64,000 bases of DNA. Source: Mastigias papua. Lineage: Eukaryota; Cnidaria; Scyphozoa; Rhizostomeae; Mastigiidae. Both the position numbers and the translations under genes were made by a program. A model generated the notes under the pieces. It was not told the origin of the DNA, ran no database searches, and saw only the letters and a program-made list of their open reading frames with translations. Position 1 is the first letter of the stretch. The number at the start of each line of letters is the position of its first letter. The stretch covers positions 1,511,453 through 1,575,452 of the forward strand of contig OZ025277.1 of NCBI GenBank assembly GCA_964019165.1, in the 5' to 3' direction. Positions 49,124-61,310 of the stretch are shown here, piece by piece.

Positions 49124-49247
49124 AGACCCTCAAGAAAAAATTCCAACTTTTAAAACGTTTCGGCACAAGCCTTCATCAGTTATCTAGATAACTGATGAAG
49201 GCTTGTGCCGAAACGTTTTAAAATTTGGAACTTTTTCTTGAGGGTCT
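49124..49247. repeat. 124-bp near-perfect palindrome of two head-to-head hammerhead-like motifs
   Basis: Two 62-nt arms meet at TCT|AGA (49185/49186) with no spacer and two mismatches. Each arm carries CTGATGA, a GGC-TTGT-GCC hairpin, then GAAAC, at 49192-49214 on the plus strand and mirrored at 49179-49157. This order is the conserved core of a hammerhead ribozyme (CUGAUGA, stem II, GAAA). Such cores are known in the terminal repeats of Penelope-like retroelements and in retrozymes. The part needed for stems I and III is only weakly supported here. Confidence 0.7.
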
Positions 49248-49301
49248 ATTTATGTCTTTATCATTGGAGCTACTTGAGTATATATATATATATATATAAA
49301 T

Positions 49302-49302
<1 letters not shown>

Positions 49303-49396
<94 letters not shown>
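49303..49396. repeat. (CA)n microsatellite
   Basis: About 47 CA units, preceded by a short (TA)n run. Confidence 0.97.
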
Positions 49397-49400
<4 letters not shown>

Positions 49401-49660
49401 CACAATTTATTTTAGCTTTCGACCCTTAACGCCCTGTATCGCTATGTTGCTGAAACTTAAGGTTACTCATTGTGTAATCTAAAGAAATAGCTATAGAACT
49501 CTGAGATCATATGTTTCCAAGCTGTTCATTATGGATTCAACATTGCCTATGATTCATAATTTTCCATTGTTCAAAACCTCCCTTTACTGCATAACTATTA
49601 CATGCGTCCCATGTCGGAATAATTGCAGAATGCGCCCATGGAATGCTGTACTTTCAATTT

Positions 49661-49916
49661 AGGCCTCCGGCACGAGGGCGACTTTGTCGTCATAGTTTTT
49701 AATGTGCGATAATCAAAGACAATAGACTTTTTTGTCAGTAACAGGCAGATTTTCGATGCCAACCATGTTTGATATCCCAAACCTGTCACTGACGACAAAA
49801 AGCTTTTATGCTTGACTACCACACAGGGATGGTTTTAACTGCCAAGGACTATGATTTTTGTCATCAAGGACTGCGGTTTTTCTTGCTGACGACAAAAATC
49901 GCCCGCGTGCAGCAGG
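49661..49916. mobile_element. Short inverted-repeat element (MITE) in the intron next to exon B
   Basis: The left end GGCCTCCGGCACGAGGGCGA then CTTTGTCGTCA and the reverse complement of the right end CCTGCTGCACGCGGGCGATT then TTTGTCGTCA form about 31-bp terminal inverted repeats. Flanking TTA and TAA fit a three-base target site as made by PIF/Harbinger-type elements (inference). It has no coding sequence. It lies about 20 bp from the exon B donor. Confidence 0.65.
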
Positions 49917-49933
49917 TTTACAAAAAAACATAC

Positions 49934-50239
49934 CTTCTGTCTTCTACCCCTCATGTTGCCTATCTGCGAGACTTCATCTTGCCTACAGGTCCAACTGTCT
50001 TTGCCATTATCGTCATTGGGCTTATAATAATCTGCCTCTCCAAAACGTACTCTATCTTTACTGGTATTTCCGTCATCAGTGACATTTCCATCATCATCAA
50101 TGCTACTCTTCTCAATTGTAACTTTATCACCTTCTGAATCATCATCCTCGTCACTATTTCCTTTATGGACAATATTTTTATCACTATTGATCTCCAAGCA
50201 TTTTCGACACCAGTCCGGAAGATGATGCTGTACATCCTG
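49934..50239 (-). CDS. Exon B of unrecognised multi-exon gene (306 nt)
   Basis: The acceptor is ATATTTTCCAG|CAGG and the donor CAGAAG|GTATGT. It is open throughout in phase 0-0 (102 codons), continuous with exons A and C. It starts QDVQHHLPDWCRKCLEINSD and continues into an acidic, Asp-rich, low-complexity stretch (DEDDDSEGDK, DDDGNVTDDGNTSKD), ending MRGRRQK. The start recalls LPDWMREAKVE of exon G, hinting at repeated units. A disordered acidic region is inferred. No domain is recognised. Confidence 0.65.
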
Positions 50240-51049
50240 CTGGAAAATATAACTTAATGAATGATAACACCAGAAAAAATCTCAAACGCATTATTTATCT
50301 TTCAATTAACATTCCCTTTAAAATGACCTATTGTTATTATTCTTATCAATTTGTTTACAAAGTTGGTATAACAGGCAAAAAACAGTTATACGTATATATA
50401 TATAAATAAATTACAAGAAATAGCTAATAAAAGCCAACTTATTCATACACCAAAAACAAAACGCGCAAAAATCAAATATAACCTAAAAATGGCAAAAATT
50501 GTCTATACAGAAAGTAGTTCGAGCTTTCACGCCAAAAGGCAGATTAACCTACAAAATTCTCATAGTTTGAAATCTTAGCTTGCTCAACAAAAAATAAGAC
50601 ACAACTGTAGTTATCTTATAAAAGCCTCCAACTCATAGAATTTCTTGTATACATTGATATTTTCATAGGTAAGAATGAAAAGTGGGTGTGTCTATGTGCG
50701 TGGTCCATGTGATGGCCAGTAGCAAACCCCTCCGTGTTAACTTTTTAGGACGGTACCACTTCTCATTCATTATTAGAAGAATTTGACAGCCCCTAGATAT
50801 AAACTCGTGGCATGGTCCGTGGAAAATATTTAATTGGTTCTCTGTTTTTTGACGATTACGTCAAAATACCATTGATCAATGCCAATGACTACAGCTGAAA
50901 AATGTACGAAAAATAAGAAAGTGTTTCTTTCAATCTGCTTATCATGTTCCCATCAAATCATCCTGACTTTTGTAGTTGATTGAGAAAACGAGAAGATCAG
51001 AAATATCTATATAATATACTTTTCTTGTGATGCACGAAGCCACTCTTAC

Positions 51050-51278
51050 CTCTTCGCACTCAGACACGCACTCCCCAATCCCCGAATCCTTCGTGTCTTT
51101 TCTTTGTTGTGATGCTGGCCTTGCCAACTGTTCAAGTACCTCCTGCTTGTAATATGAACCGTCCTCAGCACTACCACATAGCAACGGCCAATAACGCATC
51201 TCTTTGTGAGCATTCATTCTGTTTGATACCATCGTATATGAAAAATCACCTCCTTTGCAGGCGGATCTTTCCGGAGAC
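51050..51278 (-). CDS. Exon A of unrecognised multi-exon gene (229 nt)
   Basis: The acceptor is TTTTCATGTTCAG|GTCT and the donor GAAGAG|GTAAGA, both good. It enters with one base, leaves in phase 0 and joins exon B in frame. The peptide includes SACKGGDFSYTMVSNRMNAH, EMRYWPLLCGSAEDGSYYKQ and ends DSGIGECVSECEE. Cys, Ser and acidic residues are frequent. Not recognised. Confidence 0.65.
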
Positions 51279-53172
51279 CTGAACATGAAAAGACTAGGTT
51301 AAACACGAGGGCCTCATCAGTCCTATCTCAATCTATATTCTACAGCATTTGGTAAACATCACACTCTTTCTAACCCAAATAACGCATGCAGACCAATAAT
51401 GTGCAACAAAGAGTGCCTGCATAATTCATTCCACAAACTTCCGTGGGATTTTCTGTACTGGGTTGCATCAAAATCTGTTTTCTCGTTAAGGGGATTTGTG
51501 ATCAAAATACACAGAATTTTGATACGGTAGGGAGTAAATTACATAGCAGGGTTGACTGTGCAAGGCATTCATACACACGAGTGAAAAAAATGAGCGTACA
51601 TACCAATTCAAAGGCGATTAAGTATTATGCTCGTTTGCCTTTATGTTTCATGCGCCCAAATAAAATTTAAAAGTTATTCTTGCTGCAGCGAGATCGTGTG
51701 TAGATAAACATGGCTCAAATGCGTTTAGCTGTCGGGCACGTGCTTCGCCCGGTACTCACAGCTAGTCCTACATCGCATGTGGACGCAGCAAATGATGTCA
51801 GTATAAATGGCCAGCTTACTGTATACATCCCATTCAATAAGCGGTACTAAACACAAAGCCATCATTCTTGGCAAAATTTAACGCCAACAGTGAGGAAATT
51901 ATAGGATATGGCACAGATCATCACTGAAGTTTATGTTTCTTTAAACTAAGCCCAAAAATTGAGAATACTTTCGCTGCTTTCGCAGAGTAGTGAGAACTCA
52001 GTTTTACATAAACAATGTACAGTTGACATGATAAAACTCAACTGCTTGATATCTCAAACATTCTCTTTCTCGAACCCATTGTCAAGTCCCTTCCCTTAGT
52101 TTTCGTCCTAAAGAAAAACTACCTGATTTGATCTTCTTTCAGTGATTCTTACATGTAATAATACGGAGATTTTCATTTAAATACAAAAATTTACAATGGC
52201 AACCTCAGTCAACAAGGCAATTGCAATTGAATTGCCCGCTGTACACTACGAACTATGAATATTCAAAACAAGATTAAGAAAATGTATAACACTAAAAACT
52301 ATTGCAAATGATGTGAGGGGATTTTTGAAAGGAAAGACGTTCTGGAGTATGCTAGAGTCTGTTCGGTCTGTAAAAAGATATCATACGTCATACAAATGAC
52401 GAACAAATAATAACAATAGCAATAATCAATATACCATAAAAGGTACACTGAAATGTAAAGCCTAAAATGAAGAAAGGGAAAATGCCCTCGTGCTACTCAC
52501 AATGGTATTTTCTATTCAACAATCTATCCAAAACCAGATGGTGCAACCAGGTGAAAAGGGATCGAATTGCAGGTAGACGTTTGCCTTTGGGAGAGATATG
52601 CACGAGTTTTCACAAGGAAATAATTCCATAGCAGATTCACAGAATGAAAGCGAGGCCTTACTACTTCTTTCAAAAAGTAGGCCGTAATTGGAAGTAATGG
52701 TGAGGAAGGGAAGGGCAAAGGTCTTTTTCCTGATTTAATATGGACAATCATGCCTAAATATCCCATGGAAATAATGGCTACCTATTTAAGAACAGAAGTA
52801 ATGAAAAGAGTTTCTTTTTGACATTGACAACTTATGGCCAATTACAGCGTTTAGTAGATGCAGTTGTATCAATTGGCCCATTACCTTATTATATTCACTC
52901 TATCAAAATCTCACTTCTACTTCCCCGTCATTGTCTCCTTCTTATCATTGTCCCTTCCGTATCACTGTCCCTTCCGTGTCATTGTTCATCTACACAATTA
53001 TCATGTACTTGTAATTTATTCTACATTACACTAGAGCATATCGCAAACGAATTTTTACATTGGTTAAACCGGGTTCTCGTATATCGGCGATGATCACTTA
53101 CGAGGGCCTTTGGAGGCTTGCCATATATGAGAGTATGAACTTTCACGTTACCGATCATCGGCGATCGGTTTT
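51279..53172. other. Putative intron or intergenic, no feature
   Basis: No recognisable exon or repeat. A short plus-strand frame near 51711 is GC-richer than its surroundings but lacks family resemblance. Confidence 0.4.
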
Positions 53173-53400
53173 TTTGTAAGAAAGCTTTTCACCCTGTACT
53201 GAAACTTCCTAAGCTATTTCATCATTACAGTACTAAAACGTTCTTAAGACTCCTTAGCGAGAATTTTCGCTACACAAACATAGCACGGAAATACATAGAT
53301 TGTCAGAAAAAATGTATGCAAAATTAAACAAAAGAGATGATGGGCTTGCGTTATAACTGGCGTCAAAAGTATACTAAGATTTCGTATGTCTTCTCCTCTT
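53173..53400 (-). repeat. Dispersed ~300-bp repeat family 1, copy d
   Basis: The minus strand ends with AAGTTTCAGTACAGGGTGAA then AAGCTTTCTTAC, preceded by GTTTTAGTACTGTAATGATG and ATTCTCGCTAAGGAGTCTTA, matching copies a-c. The far end is more decayed. Confidence 0.65.
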
Positions 53401-54204
53401 GGAGCTTGGAGAAGAAGGCGCTGTCTTGTAAAAGCGTGTGCAAAAACTATGCTAGCTCTCTTTAATAAAATATGAACTGGTAATAAAAATAAATGGAAAT
53501 ACGAATAAACTTATATGTCGGATTGTGTATAACCATATAGTGAATTACTGAACTGTCATAAGCCAAAATGGCCAGCTTTGGTGCTTGGTGATGTAATTCA
53601 AGCCACGTTTATAATAAACGTTAAATTTGAAAGAAACGAAATCATGAAAATCCCTGTAATATTTCTTCCATTTCTAAATCTGAAAATACTGTCCTATGCT
53701 GCATGTTCTATTAAAAAAGTCAATGAACCTTATATTGCACCTCAGTGGTGCAGGAGAGTTCTATAAGTGATTGTGCTCCATAGGTGATCTATACGTAAAT
53801 TCACGCTGAGGACTTGTAGAGGAAAACGCAACCAAATGCACGGGCAAGCGAAAACTTGAAAAACAGGAACTGAAAGCAATGAAATAACGTTATCCTGTAT
53901 ACGTACACGAAAGTCCACGCTTTTTCAATAAGGAAGCTACACGTAGCAAGACAAAAAAATCAAAAAAGGAATGTTCGCTATCAACTACAAAATCCCCAAC
54001 GAACTTAAATTCGAACATTTTTACCACTACAAACAATCACGAAGTAAGAGGCCAAATTTCGCTTAAATTGCGTGATATCCTTGTAGCAAGTGATTAATAA
54101 GCAAGTTCCCGAGGAGACTTGCAACATCCATAGTACCCTGTCTTAAATACTGACCGCTTTATACTGTCTACTGCACCAGCTGTGTGGTTAAAGTTAAGAA
54201 ACTG

Positions 54205-54320
54205 CTAAGGAGCTGTTAGTACTAAAATGTGGTCAAAATATATGCAAAAATAAGAAACTTTTAGAACTAGGCCATGCACTATGTTCTTTATAAAAAATCC
54301 GTGTATCCTGAATACAAAAC
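54205..54320 (+). repeat. Repeat family 2 fragment
   Basis: Contains TTAGTACTAAAATGTGGTCA and AATAAGAAACTTTTAGAACT then AGGCC, matching the reverse complement of 13290-13205. It also shares AGTACT and TTTATAAAAAA.CGTGTA with family 1, so the two may be related. Confidence 0.5.
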
Positions 54321-54423
54321 TATACCAGAGGTGAAAGAGGCATGGGATACAAATTCCGGGTGAAATATTTACAAAACTAAATGAAAATACATTTCTCTTA
54401 CCTAACTCTTCTCAATAGACTAC

Positions 54424-54461
54424 CCAATATCTTCCTCTTCTTCCAAACGCATCAAATCTGT
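54424..54461 (-). CDS. Candidate exon Z (38 nt) preceding exon A
   Basis: The acceptor is GAGGTTCTTCAG| and the donor TTGG|GTAGTC. It reads TDLMRLEEEEDI plus two bases, which with the first base of exon A make Gly, so the phase matches. A stronger donor (TTAG|GTAAGA) 22 nt further on would include an in-frame stop. This could be an alternative, non-productive form, or could mean the exon is false. Confidence 0.4.
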
Positions 54462-54469
54462 CTGAAGAA

Positions 54470-55820
54470 CCTCAGAAATAAACAATGTTTTCATGGTTCT
54501 TTTTAGTGACGTATTGGCAAATAGAAAGGCAATACATCCAAGCTGCAATGAACGAGCCATTATGTCAATTCAGGGGGTAGTGTAGACTCATAGTACATGC
54601 ACTGCAGGCTCATTCAATTAGCCCAAAATCAACAACATATATTTTCAGATCGATTTCAAATACTTAAAGATTTCATTTTGGAAATGTCAGTAAATATAAG
54701 CACATGCTAGTCATTGCAGCCCAGTAGGAAATGACTTCATATGTGCTGAAAAACAACCAAGGAAATACGACTATTTACGAATCATCATTGATCTCAAGTC
54801 CTAAAATTTGGGGAACTTTTACAGGACCATTACTTCGCAGACATTAAAGGTATACAAGTGAAGTTCAAAGGACAATTGCCCAGGACGACACTCATTTCTG
54901 AGAAGAAACCGTCGATTTTCAGTTGAATTTCAAAATTCACTCACTATTAATGATTGAGCCCGCTATTCTAGGGACTTGTGTATCTTTGCTATTTGCAAGA
55001 CATGAAATTGTCGTTCTGCGTTGAACTTAAGCAGTTTTTAATCGATGCAAAAGCAGCAAAGTTCTGCTAAAAAGAACTACCGATACTCAGCGACAGTTTT
55101 TAGCGGGACTAGGGTGAACATAGGGAAGACGAAAACAGGCCAAAAGTCTTCAAAATTGTAAACTTCTCTAAAAGGCCTTGTCATACTTATACCAAGAAAA
55201 GAAAGAAGTGCTTCCAATCAGAATATGGTACAGTTTCGCAAGGTAGATTTAGTGGTTAGAGAAATTACTTATCTATTGTTACCTACATTACCAATGTTGA
55301 CATATTCACCACCGATATCCACCTACAAGCATGACGTCGCTGAGGGGGGCTAGGGGAATTCAGCCCCATTTTTTGCCAGCCAGCGATTTTTCTAGCTTTT
55401 ATCAAGCAATTTTATTGTTTGTGCCCACCTTTTATTTGGCGGCAAAGTGCCTGCCCTAAAGACTTACAAAAATGCCGCTGGCAAGATCTACACTGATAAA
55501 ATCGCGGATAAAATCTGACTGTTCATTTGGCGAAAAATCAAAGCACGTTTGTTATTAAAGCAGAACAATAGAGTTTGTAAGGGCTTTCTTGATGTTGTCG
55601 CAAGTTGTAGTAAGACAGGCTCTTCCCCTCTGGTTATTGACAAATGGGAGCGTAGCACTAGAGCTTCTCAGTTTTGTGGCCTCCTTAGTTCCCAACAAAC
55701 AAGTCTCCTGTACAACAAACAACAATGGGAGTTTTGTCGTATTTATCCATGAATTAATGAAGATCACCTTGAGGTTGGTGTCTAATTAGAACCTTCTCTA
55801 CTATATGTTAAATCGCATGG
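54470..55820. other. Intergenic, no supported gene
   Basis: G-rich and C-rich fragments at about 55345-55375 (CTGAGGGGGGCTAGG, CAGCCCC) look like another degraded inverted-repeat element. Overlapping frames at 55549-55789 have no recognised content. Confidence 0.4.
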
Positions 55821-56030
55821 GCGTAGGGGGGGGGCTTTATATTTAGGGGGCTACAAACTGTCTGCTCGAATCACCCATCTGTTGCCCGAATTAGTTGGTG
55901 TCAAGCCATATTGAACTACACCTATTTTCGGGAAAAACCATATTTCTTTCAGAAGAAAATGCCCGAATGAAAGAGCCTTCTACCCAACTGGGGGAGTTGC
56001 AGCCCCCTCCAGCTCCCCACCACCTAAGCT
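55821..56030. mobile_element. Short inverted-repeat element (MITE)
   Basis: The left end GCGTAGGGGGGGGGCTTTAT then TTAGGGGGCTACAA and the reverse complement of the right end GCTTAGGTGGTGGGGAGCTG then GAGGGGGCTGCAA are imperfect terminal inverted repeats of about 33 bp around a 140-bp non-coding centre. The class is not determined. Confidence 0.6.
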
Positions 56031-58340
56031 TATGCTACTGAGAGTAAGTCCGATCGATTCTGTGGCCTTTAAGAATTAGTCAACATGTACATAAACTATC
56101 CTCGCACTCCCTAGCAGCGATCATGCTACGAGGACTGCAAGCTGTACATTTCAAAACGAACCCGATGGTCATAAAAAACAAAGTAAAAAACAGGGCAGGT
56201 GAGAAGCGCACGTGTAGAATATATATGCCTATAATTAATTAATCAAACCATCGTATTAATTATTTTGAAAGATACTTTTAGTTTTCTGTGTACGTAAGAT
56301 TGATCTTAACTTATAATTCTAAATACTATCTTAGAAAAACCAACGATAAGCAATCAAATAAAGAATACGAAATAAATCAAGTGTCCACAGTTCAACTTGC
56401 CGCATGATAAAGAAAGCAGACTTTTGTGTTTTGATGGTTACATAACTAAACACAGAATCTAGTGCCCCGTCCGCTCGTTCTGCCACCCACTCAGATGATT
56501 TCCATGATATACTTGTATATCGTCCCACCAGAGGAAAAGGCGTGTTATTTTTAACATCTGCAGTACTTTCTAAAAATAAACCTTAGATGACGTAAAGGAG
56601 AAGCCAAGTGCTCGTTGATTATAAGCATAGGCTGTTGGGCATAGTGACGTAGGGTCGCATCCAGCCTTGGTGAATCTGGGAACATATTTCCGGAAGATCT
56701 TCAGCACAGAGCGTCATGTCGGTGATGTGTTGGCGCAAATTTTTGGCGCAAACTATGCTGCAAGCAATGCGCTCATTGATATCACCACAACTAAGTAACA
56801 TTTTGCAAACTCAATCATTAATTTCCCCCCCTGTTTGCTTACTAATTCAAAGCCTTTATGTCATACTCAGGAACTTTCTGGTGCACAGGAAGCTGCGCAA
56901 CGCATGTAGAGCAGAAAATGTTGCGGACGAAAAATCTTCGGCACACTTTCACGTCAGATTCACCCTGGGTAGCCCGTACCTTTCATTGATCCAGAGTACT
57001 CACTCATTTGCTGTTGGGTGGGCAGTGAGCGAAAAATAATTATATACCGAGGCAAGTTTCCAACCATCAGTCCTTGGCATAGCGGACAACAACTTTTACC
57101 TCTCAGTCATTCTTCCATCCTTGATGACGTAATTTATTCTAACCACAACCATCAGCATGAGGGGGCGGAAAAAATCACTTCCATTGAAATTTTGAAACCG
57201 TTTTATCTAAATTAGCTTTATTTATTTTGTGACACAGCACCCTGGAAGGTAAAGCTTCCATAGAAATATAGAAAACAGGAATGATTTTGTGCGGAAGTTT
57301 AATCATATATAGAATACGTGCACAATATTTACAATGGGATGGCACTGCGGTTCGGACAAGATGCATCACAGTTTAGATGTACAGAAAGTTACTCTTTCAA
57401 ACTAAAAATTCACACAAACACGCTCGCTTTACTTTCATTTAAATTTTGCACGAATGAACATATAGCATTTGACATTTCATCACATTTGCATTCATACACA
57501 TTGGTATTCTTGATGCGCCTATTTACAATGGTACTAATATACAAAACAATGCAATCGGATAGTTGTGTCATATTATCTATTGTAACCCTGTGCTATACCT
57601 TCGTTTGTATACACTCCTTTTTTTAGGATTCAGATAACTTCAATCGAGGCTAGATGTTCTTAATTTTGTGATAATGCTGGACTCAAATGTTCTTAAAATT
57701 ATTCTTTTCCAAGAGTGATGTTACGAAAATATTTGAGAAGCAACATCATGTGTGCAGATTGTAAGACATTAGGCCGGGCTGCTTTTGAAAATACGGCAAT
57801 GATAACAGATGTTTATCAACAATCTCATCAGGACTTGCTTGCCAAGGAAACATAGGCAGCTGAGTAACAGTGAACATTCTCATCTGAGGTTGAACATGTG
57901 TTAGCAGTGCTCTTTTTTGTTAGCAAATCGAGGCTCAGTGCTCCTATTACGTGCGTTCTTATAAAATAGTAATGAATTCCACAAGGATCTTGAATCGGAA
58001 CTATACTTTTTACGCTACATGCCACAAATCGATTGCCTTGTTCAAAATAAGAAATTCTGTATCTACGATTATCACAGAAATAACTCGAATGCGACTATCG
58101 CATCGATTGCCTAAGTCTACCTTATCATGCTCTCTGTAGCTCCAAAGCAAAGTTACGAAACTTTGGTTGATGGCCAAATGGAAATCAGACGGTGAAGCTC
58201 AAACGTGGAAAATAATCCTTTTAAACATATGTGGGAAACTTCTGTCCATCGGTTGGCTGAGAAACCCGCAGTGCAATCAAGAACGTAAGAGCAGCCATAT
58301 TCTGTTCACTTTCTCCAGTAAATTAATTCAAGGTAAAAGT
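56031..58340. other. Intergenic, no supported gene
   Basis: Several 60-107 codon frames on both strands lack family resemblance. Confidence 0.4.
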
Positions 58341-58341
58341 A

Positions 58342-58533
58342 ATGAGCTACGCGACAAACAACACGGCCAATATCATGTCTAGATTGAAGGAAAATTTATC
58401 ACTGGACGTTCTGGTTAAAATAGAGGAACTAAAGCGGTACCCTTTAGAAAGCTATACTGACTACGATCATTTACGTTCGCTATTAAATGCAAGTGACACT
58501 TGTTCTCTGAAATGTAAATTAAATCAGCATTGA
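58342..58533 (+). CDS. Possible small protein or terminal exon
   Basis: A 63-codon frame with protein-like composition (SRLKENLSLDVLVKIEELKR, then YPLESYTDYDHLRSLLNAS). The segment YTDYDHLRSLL loosely recalls the end of casein-kinase-I/VRK-type kinase domains (PDY..LR.L), but it is isolated. A pyrimidine-rich AG (TTTCTCCAG) lies about 20 bp upstream, and an in-frame stop just after it argues against simple splicing there. Confidence 0.25.
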   Translation: MSYATNNTANIMSRLKENLSLDVLVKIEELKRYPLESYTDYDHLRSLLNASDTCSLKCKLNQH

Positions 58534-58544
58534 TTAGTGATCGC

Positions 58545-58612
58545 TACTAATTGATTAATGATTAATGATTAATGATTAATGATTAATGATTAATGATGAT
58601 AATGATAATAAC
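58545..58612. repeat. 7-bp tandem repeat (TTAATGA)n
   Basis: About seven units of TTAATGA followed by TGATAATGATAATAA. Confidence 0.9.
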
Positions 58613-59339
58613 GTATGTACACAGATGCACCCAACGTGGCTACTCTCTGTTAAAGCTAAAATATTTACTTTAAAACATACTTAAAACTAACTTAATACGT
58701 TCTTTTTAATTAAATGCTTATGTAGTAATTTTATTCTTCACAAATGCTATAAAAAATCTCTAAAAATTCTTTGCAAATTCACCGTAATTACAGCAGGTTC
58801 TTACTTCCCATTTTTATTGTTATGGCAATTTACATCCCATTATGGTAACTTTCGATACAAAAGATAGTGTCAATACATTTTTGAAGAGTCATATTCAACA
58901 TGTGTGTCTAACGTCTTCAATGTAATACCATAAGAATAATGGCCGAAGCTTAAAATTCTGCTGTTCGTCATGTTTGTCAAATCAAAATCGCTCACCTTGC
59001 CGATTATCAGTTTTGCGAGAAACAGATTGCAGCGGGGAAAGAGCTTAAGGAATCACATAAATCTATGCCTAAAAAATAAAAGGTTTTTGCTACTACACAC
59101 TTTTAATATCACAAAACCGGTTCATCACAGCACAGAGCCGGTTCAACAGAACCGGTTCATTACTGGTTACTAAAAGAAGGTATGGTCAACATGCTATAAA
59201 TGGGACATCAGTGCCACGCATAAGAGGCAAGGAAACCTTACGAAAGCACTAGCCTATCCCACTAAAAAGGAGGAAGGGGGTTGGCTATAAAATGCAGCTG
59301 TTTGTCAAAGCCAGAGGCTGCCTATTAATTGAGATTTTA

Positions 59340-61310
59340 AAGAAATATAACGGATATATAGCGATCAGAAAATTAAAGAAAGCATCAAAGAAGTGGCCAA
59401 TGGACATATACCATTTATAGAGAGAAAAGCTAACAAGAAATGGGTGACTACAGAAATTCTGGTTCTTATGGAAGATCGGAGAAAAGTAAAAAAGAACAAG
59501 CAAAGATATAGTGAAATATGTAAACCTATCAAGGAAAAATGTAATGAAGTTAAGGAGAAATGGATTAACGATCAGTACATAGAGATTGAAAAACAGACCG
59601 TCAAAGACAGCAAATACATGCATCAAAAAAGTAAGGAAGTGACTGGGAAGAATCCATGATCTAGAACAGGATGTTTGAAATCTAAGGGTGGACAAATCCT
59701 GATGGGCAAAAACGAAATTCTAAACAGATGGTCAGGATACATTGAAGTTCTATATAATGATGAGAGATGCCCAGCACCACCAATTAGCAATGGTATTGAA
59801 GGTTCCCCAATTTTAGCTGAGGAAGTGGAACATGCATTGAAAAAGATGAAAAAAGGCAAGGCAGCAGGCCCTGATAATGTGCCCATTGAACTCATAACAG
59901 CTTTACAAGATATAGGAGTTATGGAAGTGACAAAGCTGCTTAACATCATATGCTACACAGGTGAAATACCTCATGACCTAGCAAAATCCGTCTTTATTGT
60001 GATACCAAAGAAGCCTGGAACAACTGATTGTGAACAACACAGAACGATTAGTCCCATAAGCCAACAAGCAAAAGTTCTTTTACGAGTGCTTCTGTGCAGA
60101 ATGAGGAGCAAGATTCGGCCTGAGATCTCAGAGAAGCAGTTTGGATTTGTGGCAGATAGAGGCACTAGAAATGCAATTTTCAAACTAAACATGCTCCTAG
60201 AAAGATCAATAGTTTTACAGATTACTCAAAGGCCTACGACAAAGTGAGACATGATGATTTATTTGCAATCTTGATGGGCCTGAACATAGATGCCAAGGAT
60301 CTGCGCATCCTGAGAAACCTATACTGGGAACAAACAGCGGCGATAAGGACTGAGAATGAAATCAGTGAATATCGAGCAACTAAGAGAGGAGTAAGGTAGG
60401 GCTGCGTAGTATCACGTGATCTTTTCAATTCATAAAGTGAGATGATCCTCAGGAACCTCAATGAACATCAAGGAGTTAAAGTAGGCGGCAATAATATCAA
60501 CAATTTACGGTATGTTGATGACACGGTACTCATTGCAGATTCAGAACAAAAACTTCAAACACTTCTTACAACAGCATCAGCCAAACGTGTAAAGGAAGGT
60601 TTAGAACTAAATGTTAAGAAAAAGGAATGCATGGTCATCTCAAAAAAGCCAACGCACCAATTTGTAATATATCCTGTAATGGTGAGAAAATAAAACAAGT
60701 AAAAAGCTTCAAATATCTGGGATATACCTTATCACAAAATGCAAAGAGTGACGCTGAAATAAAGAAAAGAATTGCTATGGCTAAGGACACTTTCAGGAAA
60801 ATGAAAACCATATTTACAAACAGAAGCATTACCATCAACACCAAAATTAATACCCTCAAAGCATATGTTTGGTCAGTTCTTTCATGCGGATGTGAGAGCT
60901 GGACACTGAATAGAGAAACAGAAAGGAGGCTGGAGGCTGCAGAGCTGTGGTTTCTTCGAAGAATGTTAAGAATATCATGGACAGAGAAAAAATCTAACAC
61001 AAAGGTTATGGAAATGGCAATGTACGAAAGATCACTGATAAGAATCATAAGAGAGAGACAAATGACATTCCTGGGACACATCTGCTGGAAGAATGGGATC
61101 GAGAAACAAATGCTGTGTGGTAAAGTTGAAGGACGGAGAGGCATGGGACAACAAAGAATTAAATACATGGACAGTCTCAACAACTATGTCACCAATAAGT
61201 CACTCAGCAATACCGAGCTGATAAGAAATACGAATAACAGAAAAGAATGGTGTGCCATGATCGTCGATGTCTGCTCCAGACCTGATACCTGAAGAAGAAG
61301 ATAGCGATCA
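59340..61310 (+). mobile_element. LINE with nearly complete but disrupted reverse transcriptase
   Basis: Frames 59393-59659, 59675-60247, 60442-60693 and 60627-61292 read in order through a non-LTR ORF2. They cover the linker after the (missing) endonuclease, RT start HALKKMKKGKAAGPDNVPIE, SVFIVIPKKPGTTDCEQHRT, the palm region, NLRYVDDTVLIAD (catalytic motif C, about 60507-60545), FKYLGYTLS and the C-terminal block CGCESWTLN, LLRISWTEKKSN-like, FLGHICWKNGIE, EGRRGMGQQRIK. Defects are a stop at about 59658, a frameshift at about 60235, stops at 60396 and 60434, and a frameshift near 60660. The endonuclease is absent, so the copy is 5'-truncated. It is related to the fragment at 6590-7075 and to the LINE at 13985-18275, but is not the same family. 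Confidence 0.88.

Noticed and set aside
60635..61183. 182-codon minus-strand frame
   Set aside because: It is antisense to the conserved LINE C-terminal region. The plus strand carries the recognisable RT blocks.
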